In this document: positions 1 to 5,399 of the stretch, piece by piece | Layout of the letters: each line of letters opens with the position of its first letter | How positions within the stretch are numbered: position 1 is the stretch's first letter | From: Paracoccaceae bacterium | GTDB taxonomy: Bacteria > Pseudomonadota > Alphaproteobacteria > Rhodobacterales > Rhodobacteraceae | NCBI GenBank assembly: GCA_026984895.1 | Contig: JALSRF010000408.1 | Coordinates: 1 to 8,318 of the forward strand | Length of the DNA stretch: 8,318 bases | Direction: 5' to 3' | The notes under the pieces: model-generated | The model's input: only the letters and a program-made list of their open reading frames with translations | What the model was told of the DNA's origin: nothing | Database searches by the model: none | Program-made: the position numbers and the translations under genes

Positions 1-183
1 GGGCAGATGCTGGGCGAATGGCCCGGGCTTGCCAACGATGCGCTGGACGATGGCGCGGACCTCGCGATCACCACCGATTACCGCCATGTTCTGGGCGAGG
101 TCCTGTCCGGCCACATGCCCGATTTCGATCCCTCGGTCGCCTTTCCGAATTTCAAGATCGTCCCGCGCGGCCTGTTCGCCTGA
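1..183 (+). CDS. DUF1501 domain protein, C-terminal end only (partial)
   Basis: This is the last 60 codons of a gene that begins before the window; frame 1 is open from base 1 to a TGA at 181-183. The visible protein contains GEWPGL, then a stretch reading DDGADLAITTDYRHVLGEVL, and ends in PRGLFA. This is how the C-terminus of DUF1501 proteins usually looks: a glycine and tryptophan turn, then a 'DLAxTTDxRxVLxEVL' segment. DUF1501 proteins are distant members of the sulfatase/alkaline phosphatase-like superfamily, often exported by the Tat pathway and encoded beside a DUF1800 gene. The N-terminus and any partner gene lie outside the window, so neither export nor catalytic residues can be judged. 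The family call rests on one short but characteristic motif. The biochemical function is unknown. Confidence 0.72.
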   Translation, partial: GQMLGEWPGLANDALDDGADLAITTDYRHVLGEVLSGHMPDFDPSVAFPNFKIVPRGLFA

Positions 184-204
184 CGCCCTCTGCGCGCGCG
201 GCCG

Positions 205-279
205 CGAGTCGTGCCCGGGCCGTGACCCGTGGCCGGGGCGCACCCCATGGCCGGGGCGCGACTCGTGCGGATTTCCGCA
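205..279 (+). terminator. Strong GC hairpin plus small hairpin after the DUF1501 gene, possible terminator
   Basis: Bases 205-221 pair with 249-265 in 16 of 17 positions, with one G-U pair at 212/258 and one G-G mismatch at 217/253. The loop is 27 bases. It is followed directly by a second hairpin, TGCGG (266-270) with CCGCA (275-279) around ATTT. The structure begins 21 bases after the DUF1501 stop, so transcript end formation or 3' protection is the natural reading. No T-run follows, so it is not a textbook intrinsic terminator. Many GC-rich alphaproteobacterial terminators lack a good T-run, but that is inference here. Confidence 0.4.
213..266 (+). repeat. Three tandem copies of an 18-bp GC-rich unit
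   Basis: Three consecutive 18-base units are visible at 213-230, 231-248 and 249-266. The last two share their first 12 bases (GGCCGGGGCGC plus the preceding T at 230 and 248). The first copy is more diverged. The repeat forms much of the hairpin described at 205-265, because the unit is itself partly self-complementary (GGCC and CCCGGG cores). It could be a small replication-slippage product. No coding role is apparent. Confidence 0.55.
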
Positions 280-322
280 GGGGCCATGCACATCCCCGCC
301 CATACAACCTTAAGGAGAATTT

Positions 323-328
323 TATACT
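323..328 (+). promoter_or_regulatory. Isolated -10-like TATACT in an AT-rich patch
   Basis: TATACT matches the sigma-70 -10 consensus at five of six bases and sits in the only clearly AT-rich patch of the left end (about 301-345). No convincing -35 box lies 16-18 bases upstream, and no extended TG is present. If used, transcription would start near 335 and the RNA would carry the two interleaved helices at 342-437. An AAGGAG at 312-317 lies just upstream, but no credible reading frame follows it. Confidence 0.3.
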
Positions 329-332
329 TGCA

Positions 333-437
333 ATACATCCTGAGGATGGGTATCGTGCAGGGGCAAGCAGCAAGACCGGCTGCCGACCATGCGAATACCC
401 ACCTCACCCTTCGCTCCCTAACGCCTGGTCGGCAGCC
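333..437 (+). other. Candidate structured RNA: H-type pseudoknot with a competing hairpin
   Basis: Two long helices interleave. Helix 1 is 342-353 with 395-405: 11 pairs with A346 bulged. Helix 2 is GGCTGCCGACCA (378-389) with TGGTCGGCAGCC (426-437): 12 perfect pairs. The 3' strand of helix 1 lies inside the loop of helix 2, which is the topology of an H-type pseudoknot, with linkers of 24, 5 and 20 bases. Bases 344-353 can instead fold back on 333-340 into an 8-pair hairpin with GG bulged, so two exclusive states are possible. The helix 2 loop is C and T rich and includes CACCTC. It matches no riboswitch class I can recognise by eye. It lies between the DUF1501 gene and the NDUFS4-like gene and could be a leader, a small RNA or neither. 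Confidence 0.4.
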
Positions 438-474
438 AAACCCCTTGAACGGCCGGATATCCGCGCAGCGCCTC

Positions 475-503
475 TTGTCTTGGCGCCCATTTGCCCTGAT
501 AAC
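475..503 (+). promoter_or_regulatory. Candidate promoter of the NDUFS4-like gene
   Basis: TTGTCT (475-480) and GATAAC (498-503) are separated by 17 bases; each matches the sigma-70 consensus at four of six positions. Transcription would start near 510, giving a 5' leader of about 20 bases before the GTG at 531. If this is the main promoter, the structured stretch at 333-437 is upstream of the transcript. A weak hairpin (468-472 with 482-486) overlaps the -35 box. Confidence 0.33.
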
Positions 504-518
504 ATCCCCGCATCAGTT

Positions 519-522
519 GGAG
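519..522 (+). promoter_or_regulatory. Ribosome binding site that fixes the GTG start of the NDUFS4-like gene
   Basis: GGAG lies 8 bases before the GTG at 531. The in-frame ATG at 567 has no comparable site, and starting there would remove the conserved N-terminal 'ARIFRPAR' segment. Confidence 0.6.
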
Positions 523-530
523 ACCGAGCC

Positions 531-842
531 GTGACCGCCCGCATTTTCAGACCAGCAAGAACCGCCATGTCTTCGGGCACGGCCAGAACCCGAAAATGGG
601 TCCTGGAATTCCCGGCCGAAAAACCGCGAGAGATCGACCCGCTGATGGGCTGGACATCATCCGACGACACCCAGTCGCAGGTGCGCCTGTATTTCGACAG
701 CAAGGACGAAGCGCTGGAATACGCACGCCGCCATGGCATCGACGCACAGGTGATGGCGCCGCACCGGCGCCGGCCCAACATCCGCCCCGGCGGCTATGGC
801 GACAACTTCGCCACCGGACGGCGCACCGTGTGGACCCACTGA
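531..842 (+). CDS. NDUFS4-like accessory subunit of respiratory complex I (ETC complex I subunit)
   Basis: This 103-residue protein belongs to the family of the mitochondrial 18-kDa AQDQ subunit (NDUFS4), which alphaproteobacteria share with mitochondria. In mitochondria the subunit binds the peripheral arm near the NADH-oxidising module and stabilises the enzyme. Family landmarks in order are an N-terminal ARIFRPAR segment (3-10), W23 with LEF, DPLMGWTSSDDTQSQVRLYF (36-55), a short helix around DEALEYARRHGI, and the ending PGGYGDNFATGRR...WTH. The length is complete for a bacterial member. I chose GTG at 531 because GGAG lies 8 bases upstream and the ARIFRPAR segment is part of the family; the frame stays open far upstream but that part does not resemble the family. 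No other nuo gene is visible. A six-pair GC hairpin without a T-run (867-885) follows the stop. Confidence 0.9.
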   Translation: MTARIFRPARTAMSSGTARTRKWVLEFPAEKPREIDPLMGWTSSDDTQSQVRLYFDSKDEALEYARRHGIDAQVMAPHRRRPNIRPGGYGDNFATGRRTVWTH

Positions 843-913
843 GCGCCGCGCGCTTGCGGTTGCGAGGCGCCGTTCGGCCCGGCGCGGCCTTCCCGGGATG
901 GCGGGGGTTTCCC

Positions 914-942
914 TTGCACTTGCGGCGGGAGTTGCGCAAAAG
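914..942 (+). promoter_or_regulatory. Candidate tRNA-Arg promoter
   Basis: TTGCAC (914-919) and CAAAAG (937-942) are 17 bases apart, and the mature tRNA starts 10 bases after the second box. The -35 box is good and the -10 box is weak, a common pattern in this group. The alternative is read-through from the NDUFS4-like gene, whose stop is 109 bases before the tRNA. Confidence 0.3.
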
Positions 943-951
943 GACGCCAGC

Positions 952-1028
952 GGTCCCTTAGCTCAACTGGATAGAGCAGCCGACTTCTAATCGGCAGGTT
1001 GAGGGTTCGAGTCCTTCAGGGACCGCCA
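952..1028 (+). tRNA. tRNA-Arg, anticodon TCT
   Basis: A complete 77-base cloverleaf. The acceptor stem GGTCCCT (952-958) pairs perfectly with AGGGACC (1018-1024), followed by discriminator G1025 and an encoded CCA (1026-1028). The D stem is GCTC/GAGC (961-964, 974-977). The anticodon stem is GCCGA/TCGGC with loop CTTCTAA (984-990), giving anticodon TCT at 986-988, which reads AGA and AGG codons. The variable loop has 5 bases, and the T stem (1001-1005 with 1013-1017) has one G-T pair and encloses TTCGAGT. AGA and AGG are rare codons in genes this GC-rich. No T-run terminator follows. The 223 bases between this gene and the nrdJ stop hold no gene I can support. Confidence 0.97.
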
Positions 1029-1051
1029 CCACCGCACCGGCCACCACCGCA
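1026..1051 (+). repeat. 11-bp direct repeat overlapping the tRNA 3' end
   Basis: CCACCACCGCA occurs at 1026-1036 and again at 1041-1051, 15 bases apart start to start. The first copy begins with the CCA end of tRNA-Arg. A five-pair hairpin, AGGCG (1057-1061) with CGCCT (1066-1070), follows. No integrase or second tRNA fragment is present, so an attachment site is not supported. It looks like low-complexity GC-rich sequence. Confidence 0.35.
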
Positions 1052-1251
1052 TCGGCAGGCGCGACCGCCTCGATACCGGCAGAAACTGCCCTGGCATGCA
1101 ATTACCCGGTTGGCGATTTCCCGGCGGGCGACTTCCGGCCCCGCGAACGCGCCACCGCGACACCGCGACACGCCGGCGATGACTGCGCGCATGGCCCGAG
1201 GTCACAGGGCGACCAGGCGTTTCACGCAGATGCGCGCGACCCCGGCACGCC

Positions 1252-3513
1252 CTAGCCGCATTTCGAATGCCCGCAACTGGCGCAGGTCATGCACCCTTCG
1301 ACCATGCGCATCTCGTAGCTGCCGCAGGCCGGGCAGGCCGGCCCACGCGACATGCCCAGGTTCACCACCTCGGCCCTGGGGTCGCTTTTCAGCCCCAGCC
1401 CCTCGCCCTCTATGAAACCGATCTCGATCAGGTGCCGCTCGATCACACCGCCGATGGCCGCGAGGATCGAGGGAATGTACTTCCCCTCCATCCAGGCACC
1501 GCCGCGCGGGTCGAACACCGCCTTCAGTTCTTCCACCACGAACGACACGTCGCCGCCGCGCCGGAACACCGCCGAGATCATCCGCGTCAGCGCCACGGTC
1601 CAGGCGAAATGTTCCATGTTCTTGGAGTTGATGAACACCTCGAACGGCCGGCGCCGCCCCCCCACCAGGATATCGTTGACCGTGATATAGATGGCGTGTT
1701 CGCTTTCCGGCCAGCGCAGCTTGTAGGTGGTGCCTTCCAGCTCCTTCGGGCGCTCCAGCGGCTCCGAGATATAGACGACATCGGCACCCGCATCGGCCTC
1801 GGGCGTGCTTTCGGAGTTCTCGGACACCGCCAGGACCGAACCGGTCACATCGTTCGGCCGGTAGGTGGTGCAGCCCTTGCAGCCCTGTTCCCAGGCATCC
1901 ATGTAGACATCGCCGAAATCCTCGAACGAGATATCCTCGGGGCAGTTGATGGTCTTGGAAATCGACGAATCCACCCATTTCTGCGCGGCCGCCTGCATGC
2001 GCACATGTTCGTGCGGGCTCAGACTTTGCGCATCGACGAAATGATCGGGCAGCGGCTTGTCGCCGAAGCGTTCGCGCCACAGCTGCACGGCGTAATCCAC
2101 CACCTCTTCCTCGGTGCGCGAGCCGTCGTCCTGCAGCACCTTTCGCGTGTAGCCATAGGCAAAGACCGGTTCGATGCCGCTGCTGACATTGCCGGCATAA
2201 AGGCTGATGGTGCCGGTCGGCGCGATCGAGGTCAAGAGCGCGTTGCGAATGCCATGTGCGCGCACCGCCTCGCGCACGTCCTCGTCCATCTGCATCATGT
2301 TGCCGCTCGCCAGGAAGGGCGCGGCCTCGAACAGCGCAAACGCGCCCTTTTCTCGGGCCAGATCGACCGACGCCAGGTAGGCGGCGCGGGCGATACGGTG
2401 CAACCAGCGCTCGGTCTGGCGCGCCGCCTCCTCGGAGCCATAGCGCAGCCCCACCATCAGGAGGGCGTCCGCCAGCCCGGTGACCCCCAGCCCGATCCGC
2501 CGCTTGCTGCGGGCCTCCTGCTCCTGCTGCGGCAAGGGAAAACGCGACACGTCCACCACGTTGTCCATCATCCGCACCGCCACCCGCACGAGATCGTCCA
2601 GAGACGCCTCGTCCAGGGATGCGTCCCGTGTGAAAGGGTCGCTCACCAGCCGGGCCAGGTTGAGAGAGCCCAGCAGGCAGGCGCCATAGGGCGGCAGGGG
2701 CTGTTCTCCGCAGGGGTTGGTGGCGCGGATCGTTTCGCACCAGGCCAGGTTGTTCATGGCGTTGATCCGGTCGATGAAGATCACGCCCGGCTCGGCGAAA
2801 TCGTAGGTCGAGCGGATGATCCGGTTCCACAGGTCCCGTGCCCGCACGGTGCGGTAAACCCGCCCCTCGAAGGTCAGATCCCAGCCCGTGTCGCCCTTCA
2901 CCGCATCCATGAAGGCGTCCGAAACCAGCACCGACAGGTTGAAGTTGCGCAGCCGGGCCGGGTCGGACTTGGCGGTGACGAAATCCTCGATGTCGGGATG
3001 GTCGCAGGCCATGGTTGCCATCATCGCCCCGCGCCGGCTGCCGGCCGACATGATGGTGCGGCACATGGCGTCCCACACATCCATGAACGAAAGCGGCCCC
3101 GAGGCATCGGCGGCCACCCCTTTCACATCGGCGCCCCTGGGGCGGATGGTGGAAAAGTCATAGCCGATGCCGCCGCCCTGCTGCATGGTCAGCGCGGCTT
3201 CCTTGAGGTTGTCGAAGATGCCGCCCATGCTGTCGGGGATGGTGCCCATGACGAAGCAGTTGAACAGCGTCACGTTGCGCGCGGTGCCGGCGCCGGCGGT
3301 AATCCGGCCCGCCGGCAGGAAGCGGAAATCTTCCAGCGCGGCAAGAAAACGCGCCTCCCACAGCGCCGGATCGTCCTCCACGGCGGCCAGCGCCCGGGCA
3401 ATGCGTCGCCAGGTGTCCTCGACGCTCTTGTCGATCGGCGTTCCGTCCGCCTTTTTCAGGCGGTATTTCATGTCCCATATCTGTTCGGCAATCGGCGCGG
3501 CAAAGCGGCTCAT
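1252..3513 (-). CDS. nrdJ: Adenosylcobalamin-dependent (class II) ribonucleoside reductase
   Basis: This 753-residue cytoplasmic enzyme reduces ribonucleotides to deoxyribonucleotides using a thiyl radical made from coenzyme B12, so it works with or without oxygen. Residues are visible as follows: FNCF with C86, NPCGE with N266, C268 and E270, C279 eleven residues later, and the phosphate-binding PTGTIS at 432-437. By analogy with studied class II enzymes, C268 carries the thiyl radical, N266 and E270 assist, and C86 with C279 form the redox pair. A TSCPD-type domain lies at about 593-690. The tail has six cysteines (727, 730, 741, 744, 747, 752) and ends in KCG, which fits a zinc-ribbon or thioredoxin-relay tail. 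I chose MSRFAAPIAEQIWDMKYR as the start because it matches the family and an AGGG lies 8 bases upstream; the frame extends 29 codons further without resemblance. No intein or frameshift is seen. Confidence 0.95.
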   Translation of the reverse strand: MSRFAAPIAEQIWDMKYRLKKADGTPIDKSVEDTWRRIARALAAVEDDPALWEARFLAALEDFRFLPAGRITAGAGTARNVTLFNCFVMGTIPDSMGGIFDNLKEAALTMQQGGGIGYDFSTIRPRGADVKGVAADASGPLSFMDVWDAMCRTIMSAGSRRGAMMATMACDHPDIEDFVTAKSDPARLRNFNLSVLVSDAFMDAVKGDTGWDLTFEGRVYRTVRARDLWNRIIRSTYDFAEPGVIFIDRINAMNNLAWCETIRATNPCGEQPLPPYGACLLGSLNLARLVSDPFTRDASLDEASLDDLVRVAVRMMDNVVDVSRFPLPQQEQEARSKRRIGLGVTGLADALLMVGLRYGSEEAARQTERWLHRIARAAYLASVDLAREKGAFALFEAAPFLASGNMMQMDEDVREAVRAHGIRNALLTSIAPTGTISLYAGNVSSGIEPVFAYGYTRKVLQDDGSRTEEEVVDYAVQLWRERFGDKPLPDHFVDAQSLSPHEHVRMQAAAQKWVDSSISKTINCPEDISFEDFGDVYMDAWEQGCKGCTTYRPNDVTGSVLAVSENSESTPEADAGADVVYISEPLERPKELEGTTYKLRWPESEHAIYITVNDILVGGRRRPFEVFINSKNMEHFAWTVALTRMISAVFRRGGDVSFVVEELKAVFDPRGGAWMEGKYIPSILAAIGGVIERHLIEIGFIEGEGLGLKSDPRAEVVNLGMSRGPACPACGSYEMRMVEGCMTCASCGHSKCG

Positions 3514-3547
3514 GGGCACGACCCTGAATAGCGTGGCGGGGAGGACG

Positions 3548-3576
3548 AGCCTACGCCCGATCAGCCCCGCGGTCAA
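3548..3576 (-). promoter_or_regulatory. Candidate nrdJ promoter
   Basis: On the minus strand, TTGACC (3576-3571) and TAGGCT (3553-3548) are 17 bases apart. The -35 box matches the consensus at five of six positions and the -10 box at three. Transcription would start near 3541, giving a leader of about 28 bases. That is too short for a cobalamin riboswitch, and none of its conserved blocks is visible between nrdJ and the DUF1489 gene. Confidence 0.42.
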
Positions 3577-3587
3577 CGCCGCCCGGC

Positions 3588-3615
3588 TTGCCGCCGGCAC
3601 GAATGCTGCTAAACT
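3588..3615 (+). promoter_or_regulatory. Candidate promoter of the DUF1489 gene
   Basis: TTGCCG (3588-3593) and TAAACT (3610-3615) are 16 bases apart, each with four of six consensus matches. Transcription would start near 3622, about 30 bases before the TTG start. It lies upstream of, and back to back with, the proposed nrdJ promoter. Confidence 0.33.
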
Positions 3616-3630
3616 GCCGCACCGGGGCCT

Positions 3631-3646
3631 CCACCATATCTTGGGG
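3631..3646. promoter_or_regulatory. Weak NrdR-box-like site between nrdJ and the DUF1489 gene
   Basis: CCACCATATCTTGGGG agrees with the NrdR-box pattern ACACWATATATWGTGT at about 11 of 16 positions, including the central ATAT and the flanking CAC. NrdR boxes normally come in pairs about three helical turns apart on the same face. I see no good partner 31 bases to either side. The GGGG end also serves as the probable ribosome binding site of the DUF1489 gene, so the match may be accidental. Confidence 0.22.
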
Positions 3647-3652
3647 TGATCA

Positions 3653-4078
3653 TTGGCAGATCATGTAAACCTGGTGAAACTCTGCGTTGGCATCGACTCG
3701 GTCGAGCATCTCGCCGACTACCGCACGCGCACCTATGCACCGGGCGAGCCGAACCGCCATGTCACCCGCATGTTCCCGCGCCGCGCCGACGAGATTCTGC
3801 GCGGCGGTTCGCTGTACTGGGTGATCAGGGGCGTCATCCAGGCGCGCCAGAAGATCATCGCACTGGAAGAGCTGATCGGCGATGACGGCATCCGGCGCTG
3901 CGCCGTGGTCATGGCGCCGGAACTGGTGCGCACCTGCGCAGCCCAGCGCCGCCCGTTTCAGGGCTGGCGCTATCTGGAGCCGGAAAACGCCCCCGCCGAC
4001 CTGCCCCGCGCACGCCAGAGCGAAACCACCCTGCCGCCGGAACTGAACGCGGCGCTGGCCGAAATCGGGGTGCGCTGA
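3653..4078 (+). CDS. DUF1489 family protein, function unknown
   Basis: This 141-residue protein matches the DUF1489 family, which is largely confined to alphaproteobacteria and has no established function. Visible landmarks are NLVKLCVGIDS near the N-terminus (6-16), a basic and hydrophobic block TRMFPRRADEILRGGSLYW (38-56) running into VIRGVIQARQ, and RPFQGWRYL (100-108). There is no signal peptide and no membrane segment, so it should be cytoplasmic. I use the TTG at 3653 because the family starts just before 'LNLVKLCVG' and GGGG (3643-3646) lies 6 bases upstream; no in-frame ATG exists near the N-terminus. The gene is divergent from nrdJ (139 bases between starts) and tail-to-tail with the HAD gene, 10 bases apart. 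The family call is firm; the role is unknown. Confidence 0.9.
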   Translation: MADHVNLVKLCVGIDSVEHLADYRTRTYAPGEPNRHVTRMFPRRADEILRGGSLYWVIRGVIQARQKIIALEELIGDDGIRRCAVVMAPELVRTCAAQRRPFQGWRYLEPENAPADLPRARQSETTLPPELNAALAEIGVR

Positions 4079-4088
4079 CCGCCCGGCC

Positions 4089-4703
4089 TCAAAGGATGGC
4101 CGCCAGGCGTTCGGCCAGTTCCCGGTGCCCGTCTTCGGGGAAATGGTGGACCTGCCAGCCGCAGGCGGCCGCGGCCGCCACGTTTTCGGCGTAGTCGTCG
4201 ACAAACAGGATCTGTTCCGGCGCCAGGGCAAGCTCGGCCTCGATCGCGCGGAAATAGGCCGGATCGGGTTTCGCCACCCCCATCCGCCCCGAGGAAAACA
4301 GCCGCTCGACCCGGGCGGCAAAGCCCATTTCCCTTTCGATATAGCTGGACCGGCGGTGCTCGTTGTTCGTCGCGATCACCTGGCGCAGCCCGGCCGCCGC
4401 CGCGCGCTCCATCAGCGCCAGCATTTCAGGGCAGGGGCGCGCGTCGGTTTCGAACCAGTAGTCCAGCAGTTCCTGCGGATCCGAGCGCCGGCCCACGTGA
4501 TCGTAGAAGCGCTGCAGCCGGTGCAGCAGGTCTTCCTCGCCGCGCATGATCGGCCAGAAGCCGTCGGCGAACATGAATTCCTCGAAGGCGCGCCGGTCGA
4601 TGCCGAAGGCCTCCAGGTGATCCTGCCAGACGAAACGCCCGTTCACCACGTTGCGGTTCAGCACCCCGTCGAAATCCCAGGCGATGCAGCGGATGCGGTG
4701 CAT
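4089..4703 (-). CDS. HAD-family hydrolase (probable phosphatase), last gene of the his operon
   Basis: This 204-residue cytoplasmic protein has all four haloacid dehalogenase motifs: DFDGVLN with nucleophile D10 and acid/base D12, T112 in IATNN, K145 in GVAKPDP, and D169/D170 in ILFVDD for magnesium. A helical cap of about 16-100 lies between motifs I and II, as in subfamily I. Such enzymes usually hydrolyse phosphate esters, but the substrate cannot be read from the sequence. Its ATG lies 3 bases after the hisG stop, so it is almost certainly on the same mRNA. It is not the HisB-type histidinol-phosphate phosphatase, which has a different layout with zinc-binding cysteines and no such cap. 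A role in histidine metabolism is possible but rests on position only. The gene ends 10 bases from the convergent DUF1489 gene. Confidence 0.88.
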   Translation of the reverse strand: MHRIRCIAWDFDGVLNRNVVNGRFVWQDHLEAFGIDRRAFEEFMFADGFWPIMRGEEDLLHRLQRFYDHVGRRSDPQELLDYWFETDARPCPEMLALMERAAAAGLRQVIATNNEHRRSSYIEREMGFAARVERLFSSGRMGVAKPDPAYFRAIEAELALAPEQILFVDDYAENVAAAAACGWQVHHFPEDGHRELAERLAAIL

Positions 4704-4706
4704 CGC

Positions 4707-5399
4707 CTACAGCCCCAGCCGGGCGACCAGCGCGCGCCGGATCTCCGCCTGTCCGGCGCTCAGCCGCGCTTCGGGCAGGGCGTAAAGCGTCGCCTGGCTG
4801 GAGTGGATCAGCCCGTCGTCGAGCACCTTCAGGTGGTTGGCGCCGAGTGTCTCGCCGGTCGAGGTGATGTCGGCGATCGCCTCGGCGGTCTCGTTCTTCA
4901 CCGTGCCTTCGGTGGCGCCCTGGCTGTCCACCAGCTGATAGTCCGCCACCCCCCGCGCGCGCAGGAATTCGCGCACCAGGCGGTGATACTTGGTGGCGAT
5001 GCGCAGCCGGAAACCGTGGTTGGCCCGGAACTGCGCGGCCACCGCATCGAGATCGTCGAGAATGCTCACATCGACCCAGGCCGCGGGCACCGCCAGCACC
5101 AGATCGGCCCGCCCGAAGCCAAGCCCCGAAAGCGCCTCGATCCGGCTGTCCCAGCGCGCCAGCTTCTCGTGCACGAGGTCCGATCCGGTCACCCCCAGAT
5201 GCACCCGCCCGGCGGCCAGTTCGCGCGGGATTTCGCCCGCCGAAAGCAGCACCAGTTCCAGCCCCGGCGCGCCCTCGACCGCACCGGCATATTCGCGCGC
5301 CGAGCCGGTGCGGCGCAGACCGACGCCGCGCGCGGCAAACCATTCGAAGGTCCGCTCCATCAGCCGCCCCTTGGAGGGCACCGCCAGTTTCAGCGTCAT
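4707..5399 (-). CDS. hisG: ATP phosphoribosyltransferase, short form catalytic subunit
   Basis: HisG condenses ATP with PRPP to give phosphoribosyl-ATP, the first and committed step of histidine synthesis. The 230 residues are the short form: the two periplasmic-binding-like catalytic lobes are present, but the C-terminal regulatory domain of long HisG is missing. Landmarks are PSKGR (8-12), GVTGSD (69-74), ATKY (135-138), DSQGATEGTV (158-167) and the PRPP loop DITSTGETL (177-185). Short HisG works only with HisZ, which is encoded directly upstream. The start is the ATG at 5399, whose ATGA overlaps the hisZ stop by four bases and gives the usual MTLKLAVPSKGR beginning; an ATG three codons upstream is less likely. 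Translation is probably coupled to hisZ. Confidence 0.95.
   Translation of the reverse strand: MTLKLAVPSKGRLMERTFEWFAARGVGLRRTGSAREYAGAVEGAPGLELVLLSAGEIPRELAAGRVHLGVTGSDLVHEKLARWDSRIEALSGLGFGRADLVLAVPAAWVDVSILDDLDAVAAQFRANHGFRLRIATKYHRLVREFLRARGVADYQLVDSQGATEGTVKNETAEAIADITSTGETLGANHLKVLDDGLIHSSQATLYALPEARLSAGQAEIRRALVARLGL

Noticed and set aside
18..530. Upstream extension of the NDUFS4-like reading frame, giving a protein of up to 274 residues.
   Set aside because: The extension overlaps the DUF1501 gene in another frame, is arginine-rich and low-complexity, and does not resemble the family. The GTG at 531 has a good ribosome binding site.
328..534. Open frame starting at TTG 328 or ATG 346 whose TGA overlaps the GTG start of the NDUFS4-like gene (GTGA), preceded by AAGGAG at 312-317.
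   Set aside because: It contains many codons unusual for this genome (aga, cta, ata, aca), shows no recognisable family, spans the self-complementary helices, and the ATG has no properly spaced ribosome binding site. The GTGA overlap looks accidental.
1026..1250. Direct repeat at the tRNA-Arg 3' end as a possible phage or island attachment site.
   Set aside because: No integrase, no second tRNA fragment and no change in gene content is seen. The repeat is low-complexity CCACC sequence.
1267..3531. A 754-residue open frame on the plus strand opposite nrdJ.
   Set aside because: It is a mirror frame caused by high GC at third codon positions. Its translation (many His, Arg, Gly, Ala, Pro) has no family resemblance, while the minus strand encodes a complete NrdJ.
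3514..3652. Possible cobalamin riboswitch in front of nrdJ.
   Set aside because: None of the conserved B12-box blocks is visible on the minus strand, and the predicted leader is too short.
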